Positions 35,830 through 48,337 of a DNA stretch of 64,000 nucleotides are shown here, piece by piece (the stretch's first letter is position 1; each line of letters opens with the position of its first letter). The stretch covers positions 170,510,310-170,574,309 of the forward strand of contig CP136064.1 of NCBI GenBank assembly GCA_032622095.1. The letters run 5' to 3'. Below the pieces are notes generated by a model that was not told the DNA's origin, ran no database searches, and saw nothing but the letters and a program-made list of their open reading frames with translations. Position numbers and translations under genes: made by a program. Source of the stretch: Siphonodentalium dalli (lineage: Eukaryota; Mollusca; Scaphopoda; Gadilida; Siphonodentaliidae).

Positions 35830-36321
35830 GGGCGTCATCTTGAACTAGAAAGGCATATGGTCTATAAGTATACAAGCTTACAGGTAATCTCCATGTATGT
35901 ATTTCTCATATCCCATGTGGATAACCACATGTACACCTGGCGAACTTCCCAGCTAACTAGTCATTTCTCAATAGATGGTTCAACACACAAACTTAGCGAA
36001 CGTATTGGCATACATGGACAACTTCGGCAGTGTTTCAAAGGTAGCTAGCTGTCTCATTCCCTTGGACACATGCATATCTGCTACAGAGACGACCATAATG
36101 TACCGACTACCCACACTTCTTGATCATGATCCTAAGCAACTTTGTAACGTCCCGCATTCGTCTCGTTGGCAGAGAAGAACAATACTCGCGGTGCTAGTTT
36201 GTAGACAAGCGCCATGACAGTGGGAATGGGCCACAGCATACACCCCCACATCAGGTGCATGTTTCAGATATAGAATGTCATGTGTGTTGGTGCTTTTGGT
36301 GTGGTAAGATTTGTGTTTCCA

Positions 36322-36936
36322 CATCCGTTTCAAGGCCGTTCTTAATCAACTTGACCAGACATGTAATTTTGTCTGGATAATACTATTCTATCCTCCCCAG
36401 AAGAGTCGGATGGGATAAATGATGTCTTTATGGAATGAGGGTATGCGTTGTTGTTATCCTCTCTCAAGACTAGTGTCAGTATATGGGCGGTATTTTCCAA
36501 GGAACTGTGATGCATTTGTGAGAACAATTTATAGATCGATGGGAATGGAGGATGACATTGGTGAACTTGACCTTTATGGTCATATAGCTTTATAGTATAT
36601 AACTTTAGAATATAGTAGTTAATATGTCTCATGCAGGACAATGGCTTTGAATGGTGATGTTACCAAGAAATAAATTGGTGTATCCAACGTACATGTAGGT
36701 TAAACTTAATGCAATGTCTCAACGATCCCCTAGATGTTTTCGAGATAAAATTTTCACCATTGTGGTGATGCCATTGCACTTTCTTGAACCACACCGACCA
36801 TCACACATCGTGAGTATGACATCAACTACCAAATGCATCGTCATCAAGACTACATCCCATTCTGGGTGGGGCTTATATAGTAGTAGCCAATGGTACAGGC
36901 CTGGTCTAATTGATTAAGAACGGCTTCCAAACGGAT
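36322..36936. repeat. Inner inverted repeat (CCGTTCTTAATCAA)
   Basis: ATCCGTTTCAAGGCCGTTC (36322 onward) is inverted at 36908-36936 (GAACGGCTTCCAAACGGAT). It bounds a 600-bp segment in the centre of the 4.7-kb element. Confidence 0.5.
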
Positions 36937-37080
36937 TGGAAGATACAATCTTAGCATATAAGGGAAGCAAAGTTACATGAGATCATGTCTAAATCTAAAA
37001 CATACCCAAAGAAGGGGCAGTGCAGTCATGGTCCAATTTCATTTCCACTATCATGACACTTGCCCACAAACTAGCACTGT

Positions 37081-37205
37081 GTGTATTGTTATTATCTGCT
37101 TGGATATGTACGGTGAGACGATTGCTGGACGCCACCATGACCGTGTATTGTTATTATCTGCTTGGATCTGTACGGTGAGACGATTGTTGGAAGCCATAAG
37201 GACTG
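37081..37205 (+). repeat. 62-bp tandem duplication
   Basis: GTGTATTGTTATTATCTGCT followed by TGGATATGTACGGTGAGACG is repeated at a 62-base offset with a few changes. Confidence 0.75.
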
Positions 37206-37883
37206 TTCTTATGATCACGATCAAGAAGTGAAAGTATATTATGCATTATGGTCTTCTACGCCTTAGCAGAAAGGCACCCGTCAAATGTTAGGCTTTCAGA
37301 AATTCGAAGCCATATACAGAAGATATCCGGCTACGTCAGTATGTGAATATGTGAATTGATGAACCATATGTTGAGAAGTGGCTGGATGGGTAGATCACCA
37401 TTTTGTTATCCACATTAAGTTACCAAATCTGAATCTGAATACGCAGATAGAGACGTACTTCTGAAAGCTATTATACGCATTGACCGCATAACTTTCTAGT
37501 TTATCACACAATATGACGATCAGACCCCATATGTAGTGTCTGAATTATACCATAAGCTACCACGAATGAAGCTCGTCAAGAATAAGGATAAGAATACCCA
37601 TCTTTCGAGACAAACGCGTGAGCTTGACACCGGCATATGTATTGTGGGTTTTCATCCTTCCAGAAGGCGACGACCTATGTTGGAACTAATAGTTGGCTTA
37701 TGTACCGTTTCGTTCAATCCATACATATTGATATTATGACGAAAAGTTGAAATTTGTGTGTGATAATTTCTACTTTCTTCAATTTCTGGCCACCAGTTTG
37801 GCAGCAATCTTTATTGCGAGAGTTGGCCAAACTCAAATAGATACTTCATATCAATTTTCCATATGAATATTTAAGTGTGTGTA

Positions 37884-39218
37884 GAATTCTCACAACAATG
37901 ACGCACATAGTATGAAAGTAAAGGAATGTAAGCTTGTTTTCAAATCTCGGATGCCATTTTGGCCGCCATCTTCGATTTGGAAAAAAAATCCTTCATCAAA
38001 TCCAAGATAATAACTTTATCACAGTATTTCCAACTCGGCTGTAAGCATGGGTAGAGTTGTCTCGACAATAATGCCCAATGATGTGAATATGAGAGATTTC
38101 TAAATATGTCCATCATTGTGGGCGCCATTTTGAATTTGGGCAACTTTTATTTGGATGAAATATAAGCACAGTTCTTCGACTCAGTGTACCCAACTCACAA
38201 TAGTAAGCAGGTGTGGAGTTGTCGGGACAATAACTGTCACTGATGTTAAAATCAGCGATATTCGGCAATATTTCTATTTCTGGCGGCCATTTTAGCCGCC
38301 ATATTGGATTTGGGTGAATATTTCTCTACTCGGGTATAAGAGGAATCCTAGCTCGAGTATCTCCTGCACATATTACGCGTGGGTTTTGTTGTGATAGCAA
38401 TAACATTCATTGATTCGAAACAGTCATTGCGTTATTAGCGTGGTTTTGGCTTTGACCGGATTATACCGGCATTTAGGAAAACGTGATATCGGACAACACT
38501 TTCCAGCAAGGAATGTATATTATTATCCCCATGTGTTCGCCAATGATTCTTCTATACGATAAATGTATAAAATCGCGTAAAAAAGCCAATATTTTCCAAC
38601 AGAGACAAACGAAAGGTGGTGAAATGTCCGAAAAATAGCAATATTTCACATTTTGGCGGCCATCTTGGCCGCCATATTGGAGTTTTGTGTCGGATTTTTG
38701 GCTAATTTGTAAGGGTTGTATATTACCATAACGTATCGAACAGACAACATGACCGCATGTGACATCATCTTTACTATAACGGCGATCAAAGAGACCTTAT
38801 TAATTTTTACTGTTTTTGGCTATTTCGGCACACATTTTGGCTGACATCTTGAATGGTTGCAATTGCGGCTGTGTTAATTTTCTTTCCACATATCCGAATC
38901 TGGTATACAGTAAAGTTCAAAATTATACTAGAACGGATTCCAACAGATGATTATAAAATTTCTTAAGCTAACTTTCCAATTTGACATTTTTTTAAAAATG
39001 GCGTTTCAAAATATATTTGACCTTTGACCTCTCGTACTCGATGTCAGTGGCTGAAATTCTAATTCTGTGTTTATTCACTAGATAGAATGACTTATTGCCG
39101 ACAAAATGGTATATATAACGTGTTAGCTGACATTACATATGTTGCATACATTTGTAATTACTAACCCTCCCCCAACACTTAAGTAACATTTTTTGCTCTC
39201 ACCAGGCATTATTCTATG
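37884..39218 (-). repeat. Right 1.34-kb inverted arm
   Basis: Inverse of the left arm with scattered single-base changes and a few 1-2 base indels. The low divergence implies recent origin or arm correction. Confidence 0.8.
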
Positions 39219-39498
39219 GCACAAGACCAAGGCACAAATGGGGGAGGGTGCAGGAGGGCAATAGCCCCTCTCATGGCCCAGGAATGCTCTCCCGCAAAAA
39301 CATTGAGAACAAATCTGGAGTGTCTGTGTAATATCTGCGTGTATAAAGAGAGGTGATAAAGTAATAGTTATCTAGACCTCCATTTACCGATTATGTGACG
39401 TCATGCAGATATGGTAAAGGTTTGTCTTGATTCATACCCGACTATTTATTATGTCAAAATATGGGCCCAATGTATGGGCCCACATACATGCACATGTC

Positions 39499-39711
39499 CA
39501 GTAATACCCAAAGTATATGACCCTTTAATCACAGCATAATTATTGGAAATTTTTCAGGATTTAGTCGGAAATATGGCTTGTTGCCATTCATCGGAAAGCT
39601 CTCACCGGGAGCTTTCCGATGAATGGCAACAAGCCATATTTCCGACTAAATCCTGAAAAATTTCTCATAATTCTGCTGTGGTTTAGGGGTAGATTATTTA
39701 GGACATTACTG
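39499..39711. mobile_element. CAGTAATACCC foldback element, full palindrome
   Basis: 213-bp hairpin of the same family as 9.66 kb. The right flank keeps TA, the left does not. Confidence 0.75.
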
Positions 39712-41739
39712 TAGGCCAAGTAAATGTAACTGTAATGATTATAACACACAGTAAGTATTATCAGAATCCAAATAAGCATAGGCCTATAACAATATCTACA
39801 CTGTACAAAGTCAGCTGTGTATGTTGTCTCTTGGCTTCATTCTTGGCAAGTTCATGCTATTTATTAAATGAAAGTGTCAATGACACTGAAGCTCATTGGC
39901 TCAACTTGGAGAGGTAGTCTGGTCGATAAAAGGTTTGAGCATTTTTTGTAATACAAGATGGCAGTTGGTATAGAAAACTTCTGAATTTCTTTGGTAGTTG
40001 CAACAACTAATACCAAATTAGTAATAAAATGAAAAACACACAAACAATGCTTTGTCGCAAACCATATCGGTAGAATGTCTGTCCCAAAATGGCCACCAAA
40101 ATGGACAAAATCGAATGAAATTTACAATTTGTGGAAAATTGAATAGTTAGTCCTATAAGAATGAAAAGCTCTCAAATTATGGGATGAGGAATGATTTCAG
40201 AGTATAAGCAAAACTTTTGATAAGATATGTATGAATTCTCTCTAATGTATCTCGCACGAGAGCAAGCGAAATCAGGGTCTCATACAACAGTTAAATCTTA
40301 ACTTTTGGGTGCCCAGAAACAGAAAAATACCGCAGTTTTATCTGTACTGTTTATCCTTAATTGTGTGATATACGGTATGTGTAATTAAACAGTTAAATGG
40401 GATTTATTAGGAATGTAGTGATTCTGTGGCCTTTTCTAGACGCAGAAATATGTATACTCTATAGCAGTCTCTTGAATATGACTGATCATCATTTATTTTT
40501 ATATCTACAACATCCAATCTGTCAAAACTTACTATTATAGAACAGTGTGAGTGCTATTCACTGAGTACTGGGTAAAATGTGTAGATCCTATTGTCTGTGT
40601 CTTATAATAGTAGTCGCAGTTGCCTCCGATCAAGTGACGAAACAAGAATATTTCGCTTTCGTCACAAAAATGCATGTTGGTATACTATGAACACAATTTA
40701 TCAAAATACAATGGAGTACCAAAGACTATCTTCAATAAATTGTCAACTTAACCAAAATTGCCTACATACTCTGTGACAGAGACTCTATTTATACCTGGAA
40801 ATTATATTTGCTTATAATTTACTAAGGCCAATTATACGCGAAACATACAACGTTTTTTGCAACCGCATGTCACCGCTTTTACCCCTTTTCACTAATGTTA
40901 CACATACATGTATCTGTGGCACATGAAACCATAAATAGCAACATTGAGTGAATGGTCAATGCAGAAATAATAGCTTTAAACGCTGATAACCTGATCTTTA
41001 GCCCAAGTACACGGGTGGCAATGGTAAAAAAAATTTCAAACAACAATAAACTGAAAACTAATATTGTGCATTGCATAGTAGCATATTCTCGTTGTAAAGT
41101 GGCGACTGAAGTAATTTGAACAACATTGTATCAAAGAAACGGTTTTGGGAGCAGCATGAAAATTAGTCTTAAATAAAATGTACGATGTACCGTCTCTTCT
41201 TTACAGTATAATCAGCATTACGACTACAAGTACGTGTATGGTTTATTACCAAGGAGAGTGTTGGAAATTCCAGAAATGTAAATAGTATTTACACTGCAAG
41301 GGTGTGCACTTCAGTTTCTGTGTTACATTAAATAGTTAATCATCATTGCAGATGAAACTACATATGTACCATGCACTGTGTGGCGAAACATTACATTGTG
41401 GGTTGCATGCCCGATTATTTATTTTTTTTTGGCCCGATTGTTGCATGCATTCTAAGCAGAAAACCTGAACATTAAACATGTATATCATTGGGTTTAACTT
41501 GCATTGCAGTGGCCAATAAATGCTTCATGTATGCATCTGTTTTAATGAATTCCACAACGGAGAATGAAATTTGTGAAAAAAATTAATCTCTCAAATTGAC
41601 TAAACAGTTTGACAATCTGATAGTTTAATATGGTATTCAGGTTATTGAAAACAGTTTTTTTCTCTCTCGTATTCATCGTTTTAGTGATGAAAGCTTATGT
41701 CATTGTTAACCCACTTGCGCTACTAAAATATCGACCATA
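39712..41739. other. Non-coding stretch, no gene seen
   Basis: No supported exon, hairpin or repeat recognised on either strand. The short open frames at 39735, 40591 and 40879 have no domain or splice context. Confidence 0.3.
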
Positions 41740-41878
41740 TAGGCGAGGTGTCAGATGAGGTGAGGTGTCACCCGAGCCGGGAATTGATGGCACTATTATT
41801 TTCGTATAGGTAAACTATTGTAGTTGTGTGATCCGGATGTTGCACGGACCTAATAGGATGCTTTTTAGTTTTATGGTC
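41740..41878 (+). repeat. Left 139-bp terminal inverted repeat
   Basis: Contains GTGTCACCCGAGCCGGGAAT, GATCCGGATGTTGCA and GGACCTAATAGGA, all found in inverse at the right end in the same order and spacing. Confidence 0.85.
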
Positions 41879-42461
41879 GATATCCCGATGCTACCCTGCT
41901 GTAAATTAGGCATATATTTAGGATACCCCTATTTTATAAAACACACCTATACCCCTCATTCAAATGAGAAATTGTGCAATATTCATCAGTTTTCGCGATG
42001 GTGGGATGACAAGTAACCAAACATATGATGAAATTAGCAGAAGCCTGCCAATCGAGTGACGTTGTCATGTCGTTCTAAATGTCACTTGCCGTAAATGCTC
42101 CTCGATTCAATCAAAGTGCTCCGATTCAATTCTTCTGAAAAAAATCTAGCAAAGATACCTATATGATGTTTATATCATTGCAAACTACTGCCAATATACT
42201 ACAAGCTGACGCTTCATATTGGTCCATGGGACCTATTGGGGTGGAATAATGAGGAAAATGCTACCCCTCCCCCAAAAACGAAAAATCAGACTTATGCCAC
42301 AGAGATCCATAATGCGACTTTATTTTCATGCAAATGAAGTCCAGGATGTCTTGTGAGATTATGGTCAATGACAAAACGATGCCTCATTGTTGAAAGTAGC
42401 AGAATAACCCATACGGCCTCAAGTTAAATTTGACCCTCCTCGTCCAAACACCCCAATTCAG

Positions 42462-42685
42462 ATGATATGTACAAAAGGTGGTGAGAAATCCAGACATACC
42501 TGCATCGTAATATTCAACTCAGAGGACTGTGAAGATTTTGTCAATTCCATGTTATTACGGGCTGCCATGGAACTGAAGAGTGACGTGATCAAATTCCCAG
42601 ACGTGATAAAATTTCCAGGATTGTCATCGGTAATTTTTGTTTCAACAAAACAACGTGATTGTGGTAGTCTTCAACATTTAGCAAG
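42462..42685 (+). CDS. Possible 5' exon of the nuclease-like gene
   Basis: Open frame of about 75 codons (MICTKGGEKSRHTC ...) ending at AG followed by GTGAGT, a consensus donor. The CxxGGEKxxxxC start could be a zinc-binding pair. No acceptor that keeps frame with the next block is visible, because the obvious one (ATATTAAAG, 42974) gives the wrong phase. Either the exon is unrelated or the junction has decayed. Confidence 0.35.
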
Positions 42686-42965
42686 GTGAGTACATCTATA
42701 TTCAAATTACAAGAGCATGTAATACCACAACTCCCCCATCATTTTTCTACAAAACTACGGAAAGCCAGAATAACAATAAAATATCTTCAGTCAATCCCGG
42801 TCTAAGTCACGTTTCTTTGGACAATGGACATGTTTTGTTAAACCCCACCTGGCCACCCCAAATGGGTTCGAATGGGAAATACAGTGGACTCCATGTGTAT
42901 CCATGATGTACGTCCATACACGCATCTGTCCGGAGCTTAATTCAATAAACCTTTACTGAAATATT

Positions 42966-45900
42966 AAAGACATTTTGAAGAAGGCTTCCGCGGTGCTGCG
43001 ACGCAATGCGCTGGACTTTGTCGACAAATGCCCCGACCTACCCTGGCCACCCACAGAAAAATCTCTCACTGATGCAGACAGGGAGCCCCCCGCCGAACTT
43101 GTGTCATTCTTCTGTCGTATATTCAAGCTACCTGGACATCCTGTCCGTGACCGAATGGCTCTGGTCGCGAAGTCCATGGCACAAGACATACTTCATGGTG
43201 TATCTCGTGGAAGCTATCTCACCTGGAAGCACGTGCTACTCGGTGTGGTAGTACACAATATGACTGGTCAGAAACATCCAATCCATATACTCTCATCACT
43301 GGGACATTGTGCGAGTTATGATACGGTCTATGAGATTGAAAGTGCTTTGGCCGAACAGTCAATCATGCTTCTGAACAATCTGACTTTTCTGCCTCTCCGA
43401 CCAAAGGCCGCGCTGTCGACTGTCAAAACATTCTTTTTGGTCGATAATTTCGACATGAACATTGAGACACCCACAGGCCATAACACCATTCACAACACAC
43501 ATTGCGTTGCTTACCAAGAAAAGTCTCCTTCGTGTGTATACAAAGACACCTCTGTTGTAGTACCGAAATCAAAGCGGAGGTCGATACAATCCACCTCTCA
43601 AGTTCTAGAACACCGGGGCGTTAATGCGAAGCGAGAACCGCCCCAAATGTCTGAGAGCTTCGAGATACCGAGTGCATCAATAACTGCCGCAAGATCGAAG
43701 TTGATGGTATGAAAAATGAGCCGAAGTCACAACACGGTTGACCAGTGCATTCCAATATATGGAGGGTGGTTATCTCTCGTTTCCAACAAGACTAAATGTG
43801 AAGAAAAAACCATCATAACATACTTACCTCCAATCCACCATCCGATCACAGAGTACAGCACCATTCTCGAGTTTTTACATCAGATCCAATCATACGCTAA
43901 ACAGGTTAATATGGCGAATGTTCATGTCACATTGGATGTTGGTGCCGCGTCTAAAGTTTATCAGACTGTTTGGAACTACCCGGAGGAGTTCAAAAATGTT
44001 ATCGTTCATTTAGGTGACTTTCATTTAATGCAAGAAAACTTTGGTGTTCTCGGCAAACTAATCGAGGACAGTGGGTTTGAAGATGTAATATTCCAGTCTG
44101 GTTCATTAGCGATGGGCAGTCTCAATGGAGTATTGAAAGGTAAACATTACAACCAAGCATGGCTGGTCCATGAACACTTCGCGGATGCTTTGGAGAGACT
44201 TCTGTTCGAAAGATTCACCCAATACTCCCCAGACGTCCATATTCCTAATGCAATGTTCACTATAATGGCATCAACCCCATCACAAATAGATGAAACTAAA
44301 CTGATGAATGATCCAGATGTCAAGCAATTTACTGTGGTATATGATAAATTTCGGGAATGTATCAGGACTGGAGGTTTGGGTCTTACGGCAAAGTTCTGGA
44401 TGTTGTATTTGGATGTGGTTGATATACAGCACATACTACATGCAGCCATCAAGGAACGCGATTTCAATGCACGCATGTACGCATGGAAGCTTTCATTACC
44501 ATTGTTCTTTGCACTTATTAAGGTGAACTACGCGCGGTATGGGACATTCTATGTTCGGCAATTAGAGAAGCTAGCTACCAGCGCTGCCGAGAGCTCACGG
44601 ATGTCTGTGTGTCAGTCTGTTGTAGTACTCATAACGGGGGTCGCGTTCCTACTGACCAGACAGGAGAGCAGACCTTCAACAGGAGTGCCAATGTACCGGG
44701 GGATATCAAGCAGTTCGCCTGGAACCATGGATCTTATGAAAAATGGGTACTCAACAGACCACAAATGGCCAGATTGAAGGATATGTTATATGATGTAGTT
44801 GGTTTGCAGAGTTCCATTGATAATACTGCAGAATAAGTCGTATCAGCCTTTCAGAGAGAAGAGTCCAGGATGTCTTACGCGTAATACGCGAGGAATTCGT
44901 TAACCCTTTCAGTAGTGACTTGGATGAATGTAAACTAAACAATTTGTCCTCAGGGGCGCCAGTATCCATCGATATAGCAGACTCTGTGACCAAGTGTGCG
45001 GTTTCCGGGAAACAGAGGGCAGACAACTTTTTGAACACCCTGTGCTCATCGAATTGATGCCTTCTTCAGTCAAATCAAACGTGTCAAATTTCTCACTTCC
45101 AAGGATGCTAGCAGTAAAGTGAAGGTTATCTCTAACGATAAGTTGAAAGTCCGAGAAGTTGCGATGGAGAGGGATGTTCTTGTCAAGCTTCTTGCATACT
45201 CTTGACACTGCGAAACGTCCCGTAGATATAGACAATGCGTTGTGCTATTGTTTAGGTGCTCTTCCTACATGCTTGGCGCATCCAGATGGAACACGACGGA
45301 TGACGACCAAAAGTAAACTTATCGATTGTATCGCACACACCTTTGAAAATGTCGAAACTCAGAAACTTCCTTGTGCGACCAGTGTCTCAGCTTATATACT
45401 TGACTTGATGGCTGTAATCCGTATTATTTCGCCTCTCCCGAGACCTTCGAAGACCTTGCCATGAGTATAATATCAACCATACCAACCGCATATAAACGTG
45501 TTGATATCGTAGTTGACACATATAGGAATAGCTCGATCAAGGGTGCCGAGAGAAGCGACCGAGGGTCAAGTGAACAGTATATGTTGAAAGGACCAAAATG
45601 CAAGATTCCGCGAAATTTTATTGGCTTCCTGGCGAATGGTTCTAATAAAGAGAGGCTTGCTGATTTGCTCTTGGAAGTATGGCAAGATCGCCGTAATGAG
45701 TATGTGACTGGGCGTATATTTTTCATCTCCATAAGAAACTCATGTCATAAGATAACACAAGAGGCAGTCCAACTGGTGCCGGAATTGGCTTCTGATCAAG
45801 AAGAAGCTGACACTAAGGTAGCTCTGCACGCAAAAGATGCAATGCATACAAACCTGGGTCCTGTTGTAGTGCGGTCTCCATCTGGAGATACTGACATCAT

Positions 45901-46625
45901 AATAATACTCTTGTCTTCATTTGCCGACAACGATAACGATTTGTTCATTGACAACGGTCATGGGAACTCACGCAAAGTTTTCAAATTGAACAGTTGCTCC
46001 ATGTCCGGTGCAACTAAATTGTCACTCATCGGGCTACATGCATTTACAGGCAATGATTATGTGTCATCTTTCTTCAGAAAGGGGAAAAAGGCCTGCTTCA
46101 CCCTCATGGAGAGAGATGAGAGATACATGTATGTCGAGGCTTTCAACACTTTAGGTTCTTCCTGGTCTGTGCCGTTGGACACCACGCACGTCCTCGAAGA
46201 GTATGTATGTAAACTGTATGGCAAACATCGCATGTCAAGTTGCAACGAAACACGGAAGGTGTTATTCTGGGAAAAATACAATAAGAATAAACAAATGATG
46301 GACCTCTCCCTCATGCCTCCATGTCGAGACACTTTGATGCTCCATATCAAGCGGGCCAATTATGTCAGTCGAGTTTGGCGCCTGTCTATAATCGCCAAGA
46401 TTGATCCACCAGACCCCCAGTTCCACGGTTGGAATCCTGATTTTCAGATTAATTGGACCGCAGAACCATTTCCGATGTGAGATTTCATCCATTATGTGTG
46501 ATATCACCGATAGCGGATTGAGTGAAGCAGTTGATGAGGATGAGGCAGATGATTGTGTAGAAAGCGATGACGAGGTTGACGGAATTGACGAGCGTAATTT
46601 AAGCGACAGCGCAGAATTCGATTGA
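42966..46625 (+). pseudogene. Large uncharacterised invertebrate family protein, XPG/FEN-like C-terminus, frameshifted
   Basis: Coding similarity runs without a gap through changing frames: one block to the TGA at 43710-43712, on in the same frame to about 44585, then five frame changes (near 44585, 44840, 45050, 45200, 45440) to 46480, with an acidic tail in yet another frame to 46625. Order of features: HGVSRG and GLGLHSITGQKKPI-like text (GVVVHNMTGQKHPI), SYDTVYEIESALAE, VDNFDMNIET, LGDFHLMQENFG, GKHYNQAWLVHEHF, GEQTFNRSA, then a nuclease region. Nuclease hallmarks are DTYRNSSIKGAER (XPG N-like), EEADTKVALHAK (XPG I-like), SGDTDIIII and LHAFTGNDYVSSF, ending in HIKRANYVSRVW. I recognise the family from invertebrate predicted proteins (memory). 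The acidic residues expected for two-metal catalysis are present, although the copy as a whole cannot make protein. Confidence 0.75.
45440..46480 (+). CDS. Open nuclease block of the same gene (remnant)
   Basis: The longest intact block, about 340 codons. Residues expected at XPG/FEN active sites are seen in order: D of VVDTYR, E and D of QEEADTK, both D of SGDTDI, D of TGNDY. The ending LMPPCRDTLMLHIKRANY... DPQFHGW is a family hallmark. It has no separate promoter or credible own start, and the ATG at 45461 is internal to the ancestral frame. Confidence 0.6.
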   Translation, partial: ETFEDLAMSIISTIPTAYKRVDIVVDTYRNSSIKGAERSDRGSSEQYMLKGPKCKIPRNFIGFLANGSNKERLADLLLEVWQDRRNEYVTGRIFFISIRNSCHKITQEAVQLVPELASDQEEADTKVALHAKDAMHTNLGPVVVRSPSGDTDIIIILLSSFADNDNDLFIDNGHGNSRKVFKLNSCSMSGATKLSLIGLHAFTGNDYVSSFFRKGKKACFTLMERDERYMYVEAFNTLGSSWSVPLDTTHVLEEYVCKLYGKHRMSSCNETRKVLFWEKYNKNKQMMDLSLMPPCRDTLMLHIKRANYVSRVWRLSIIAKIDPPDPQFHGWNPDFQINWTAEPFPM

Positions 46626-47215
46626 TGTGGTATAGTGTTTGTTGAACTTTGTTCTTTCACGTAAATGCATCTATGAAAGCATGTATCGGTCACTTCGATA
46701 TAACTGTGCAATGTCAGACTCTACGTTATTCCTATTTCCAATCGTAGTAATACACAAAAGACCCTTCTGATATCAATATTGCCAGGAATATTCGTCAACA
46801 TTTTGGGGTGGTGGGGTTGTAACTAAGGGGCGTGGCATATTGCGCAATATATAACACATGTCTAAGGTAAGTCTTTCCAATTATTTATGGAGACCCAATA
46901 TCAACCAATCACATTAATTAACTTTGTCTATACTTAAAGCTGTCCAAATTTCCGACATCCAGTTAACATGATACCCGTTTTAAGAAATTTTACGATTTTT
47001 TTGCAATGGGGGAGGGTTAAGTTTTTTCCGTCAAACTCGGACATTACTGAAGAAATTATAAAACTGTGTTATCTGACGTATGTGTATATCATCAGCCTTC
47101 ATTTTGGTATATTACTTTGATATATATGTTGATCATTCTTAGTTGTAGAGTGAATGAATCAAGAGCATTTTTCTGAATCGTCATGAAAATATAAGATGTG
47201 ACGTCATCCCCAGCG

Positions 47216-48148
47216 TAGTCCAAGTCTTCTCGTACCCGGTACTAAAACTAGCTAAGATTTTGGGATGGAGATGCTAGTGTTTAGTCCGAGTTCCAGGCCC
47301 ATGCATTTCTATGACACGAGTTACGCCCAGGATCTGTGGCGGGAATCTGTGGTGTATTTTACTCGATTTACCCAACAAAGCAATACATGATGCTATATAC
47401 ATCGGAAAGAGTGACATCTTAGGGTCATAATGGTGTATAATAATCTAACTTTAATGTTAAATTACACATAGAATATTCCGGTTGATTGCCACAAACATCG
47501 TTGTTTTTTCTGTTTGTTTACTTAACTGAAAGCCGAACTCAGGTTCCGAAGAACTTCGGCATTGTCCGGTGTTTGGTTTGGCCGAAACGAATTTCGATAC
47601 AAACAAAATGGCGGCCCCCATGATATTCTAATGGTCATTGTGTTTACACTGTTTTAAACTGTGAGATGGTTATAATTCCCGTAATTTATTTAATGTATTA
47701 CATTTATATCTTCAATATGTATTTAATCTATGTATTTATTTATTGTCACGTATAATTACGATTACAATGGAGAATTCATCGTGCGTGGTTGATTGAAAAT
47801 CTACGGAATATTTTCACCGGAAAATGCCGAACACAGTTCGCAAGGTCAACTGAGTTCGCATACTTTAAAAAATATGTAAACACTGCGGCAAAAGTTTCTT
47901 TTCACATTAATTACCGCTTTCAATTCACAACCGATGTGGGTTTCAGATCAAATAGCATGTCTTCTGCGGAAACTATCCGTTTATTGTAGCAATTGTGATA
48001 TTTTATTTCATATAATTGTGGTTTTATTTGAGCGGGTCACTAACGCTTAAGTCGTGTCATAGAAATGCATGGGCCTGGAACTCGGACTAAACACTAGCAT
48101 CTCCATCCCAAAATATTAGCTAGTTTTAGTACGAGAAGACTTGGACTA
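47216..48148. mobile_element. hAT-like element inserted in the 6.7-kb unit, perfect 8-bp TSD
   Basis: Ends TAGTCCAAGTCTTCTCGTAC and inverse, arms about 110 bases. CCCCAGCG occurs at 47208-47215 and 48149-48156. Interior 0.7 kb is non-coding. The perfect duplication shows this insertion is younger than the host unit. Confidence 0.85.
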
Positions 48149-48337
48149 CCCCAGCGTCACTCAAATATCACATACATGGGATGTTAAACCTTATTATATT
48201 TGAGGGACTATAGCTGAAGAGAAATGAACTCAAATTGAGAGGAATAAGCTGCACAAGTGTGAAATGGATAGTAATTTTCAGAATCCACCACATATGTTAA
48301 ATAACCACAATTTGGTGTCGGGTACCCCCATACAAGT

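Larger units (their letters stand above)
34489..39218. mobile_element. 4.7-kb element with 1.34-kb inverted arms
   Basis: The left arm 34489-35829 and right arm 37884-39218 are reverse complements along their whole length, starting CATAGAATGATGCCTGGTGA and CATAGAATAATGCCTGGTGA. The arms consist of units of very roughly 175 bases, each with an AATCCAAGATGGCGGCCAAA-type block and a GACAACTC...GAGTTGG block. The 2-kb centre (35830-37883) has no recognised protein. No target duplication is clear. It lies just upstream of the BTB-ZF start exon, probably in a 5' intron. Confidence 0.8.

Noticed and set aside
34489-39218. Retroelement with long repeats
   Set aside because: The long repeats are inverted, not direct, and no reverse transcriptase or polyA tail is visible.
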